A stretch of 8,130 nt of DNA from assembly GCA_033765345.1 (NCBI GenBank), contig JANRIC010000124.1:1-8130 (forward strand). Direction: 5' to 3'. Every line of letters begins with the position of its first letter. Position 1 is the first letter of the stretch. This document shows positions 7,872 to 8,130 of the stretch, piece by piece. Below the pieces are notes generated by a model. It was not told the origin of the DNA and did not search any database. It saw nothing but the letters and a program-made list of their open reading frames with translations. Made by a program: the position numbers and the translations under genes. Source of the stretch: JANRIC01 sp033765345 (GTDB lineage: Bacteria > Bacteroidota > Bacteroidia > Cytophagales > Microscillaceae).

Positions 7872-7895
7872 GGTGCAAGCCTCCTGGCTTGCACC
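7872..7895. repeat. REP-like perfect 10-bp palindrome
   Basis: GGTGCAAGCC (7872-7881) and GGCTTGCACC (7886-7895) form a perfect GC-rich hairpin with the tetraloop TCCT. There is no T-tract, so it is not an ordinary terminator. Size, GC content and its place between convergent 3' ends resemble REP/BIME-type dispersed palindromes. Whether it is repeated elsewhere in the genome cannot be seen here. Confidence 0.75.
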
Positions 7896-7957
7896 TAACT
7901 TTAGCAATTTATAGTGGCATCACCTGGCCTCATGGCGTATTTCCTAAAAAGTATCTC

Positions 7958-8006
7958 CCCAACACCCAACACCTAACACCCAACACCCGACACCTCACAC
8001 CCACAC
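7958..8006. repeat. Degenerate 7-bp tandem repeat (CCCAACA)n
   Basis: Seven consecutive heptamers run CCCAACA, CCCAACA, CCTAACA, CCCAACA, CCCGACA, CCTCACA and CCCACAC. The plus strand is almost free of G (one in 49 bases) and low in T, so the strand bias is extreme. The last units overlap the 3' end and stop codon (7995-7997) of the convergent gene. Decay of the units rises towards the coding side. The function is unknown; slippage-prone intergenic microsatellite is the simplest reading. Confidence 0.8.
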
Positions 8007-8130
8007 CGCAAAAATGTTTTTATCCTCAAAATGGATTTGTTCCTGCTTGTAGTCCTTTTCTTTTCTGAAATCATAAATGAGCAAAAAACCTTCTTTGAGA
8101 CTGTATAAATCGAGGTAATCGCTGAGTTGT
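7995..8130 (-). CDS. C-terminal end of a probable AAA-ATPase-like / PD-(D/E)XK family protein (partial)
   Basis: An open minus-strand frame enters at the right edge and ends in TGA at 7997-7995. It encodes the last 44 residues of a protein whose start lies outside the window: QLSDYLDLYSLKEGFLLIYD followed by FRKEKDYKQEQIHFEDKNIF and AVWV. The pattern QLxxYLDxxxLKEGxLxIFDxRK, followed by a short beta-strand ending at the terminus, is typical of the C-terminal nuclease-fold region of the Bacteroidota ATP-binding proteins with a PD-(D/E)XK (PDDEXK_9-like) domain. In these the Gln and Tyr lie on the last helices of the fold. No catalytic residues are in the visible part, so activity cannot be judged. 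The stop codon lies inside a 7-bp tandem repeat, and the last three residues (VWV) come from repeat-edge sequence. The family assignment is from recall of pattern. Confidence 0.6.
   Translation of the reverse strand, partial: QLSDYLDLYSLKEGFLLIYDFRKEKDYKQEQIHFEDKNIFAVWV

Overview
The window looks like chromosomal DNA from a Bacteroidota bacterium, perhaps of Cytophagales type, although the order is only a guess. Three things point there: a large secreted protease ending in a type IX secretion (T9SS) sorting domain, a TAnnTTTG-type promoter, and translation starts without clear Shine-Dalgarno sequences. Non-coding DNA is AT-rich. Coding DNA is more balanced and shows no obvious foreign segment.

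Layout from left to right. Bases 1-301 hold a perfect 20-bp inverted repeat and then an ECF-type promoter candidate. A 58-codon ORF follows at 302-478 on the plus strand and ends in a strong intrinsic terminator, so this looks like a compact transcription unit of unknown function. Its T-tract touches the stop codon of a convergent minus-strand gene (544-1746) for a polytopic DUF1624/HGSNAT-like membrane acyltransferase, which has a good TTG-N20-TAATTTTG promoter. Next comes a 1123-residue S8 (subtilisin-like) protease (2013-5384, minus) with a signal peptide, an intact D/H/N/S catalytic set, Ig/PKD-like modules and a T9SS C-terminal domain. A 311-bp AT-rich divergent spacer separates it from metG (5696-7783, plus), a full-length methionyl-tRNA synthetase with a zinc knuckle and a C-terminal tRNA-binding domain.

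Downstream of metG, about 210 bp carry three structures in a row: a long intrinsic terminator, a REP-like 10-bp hairpin and a degenerate 7-bp tandem repeat (CCCAACA). The tandem repeat runs across the stop codon of a convergent gene, of which only the last 44 codons lie in the window. That fragment resembles the C-terminus of AAA-ATPase-like/PD-(D/E)XK proteins.

The genes do not form a pathway. They are housekeeping (metG), envelope (acyltransferase) and secreted (protease) functions, each apparently on its own transcript. I see no prophage, IS element, CRISPR array, tRNA/rRNA gene or clear new multi-gene system. The least explained items are the small 302-478 unit and the intergenic repeats.
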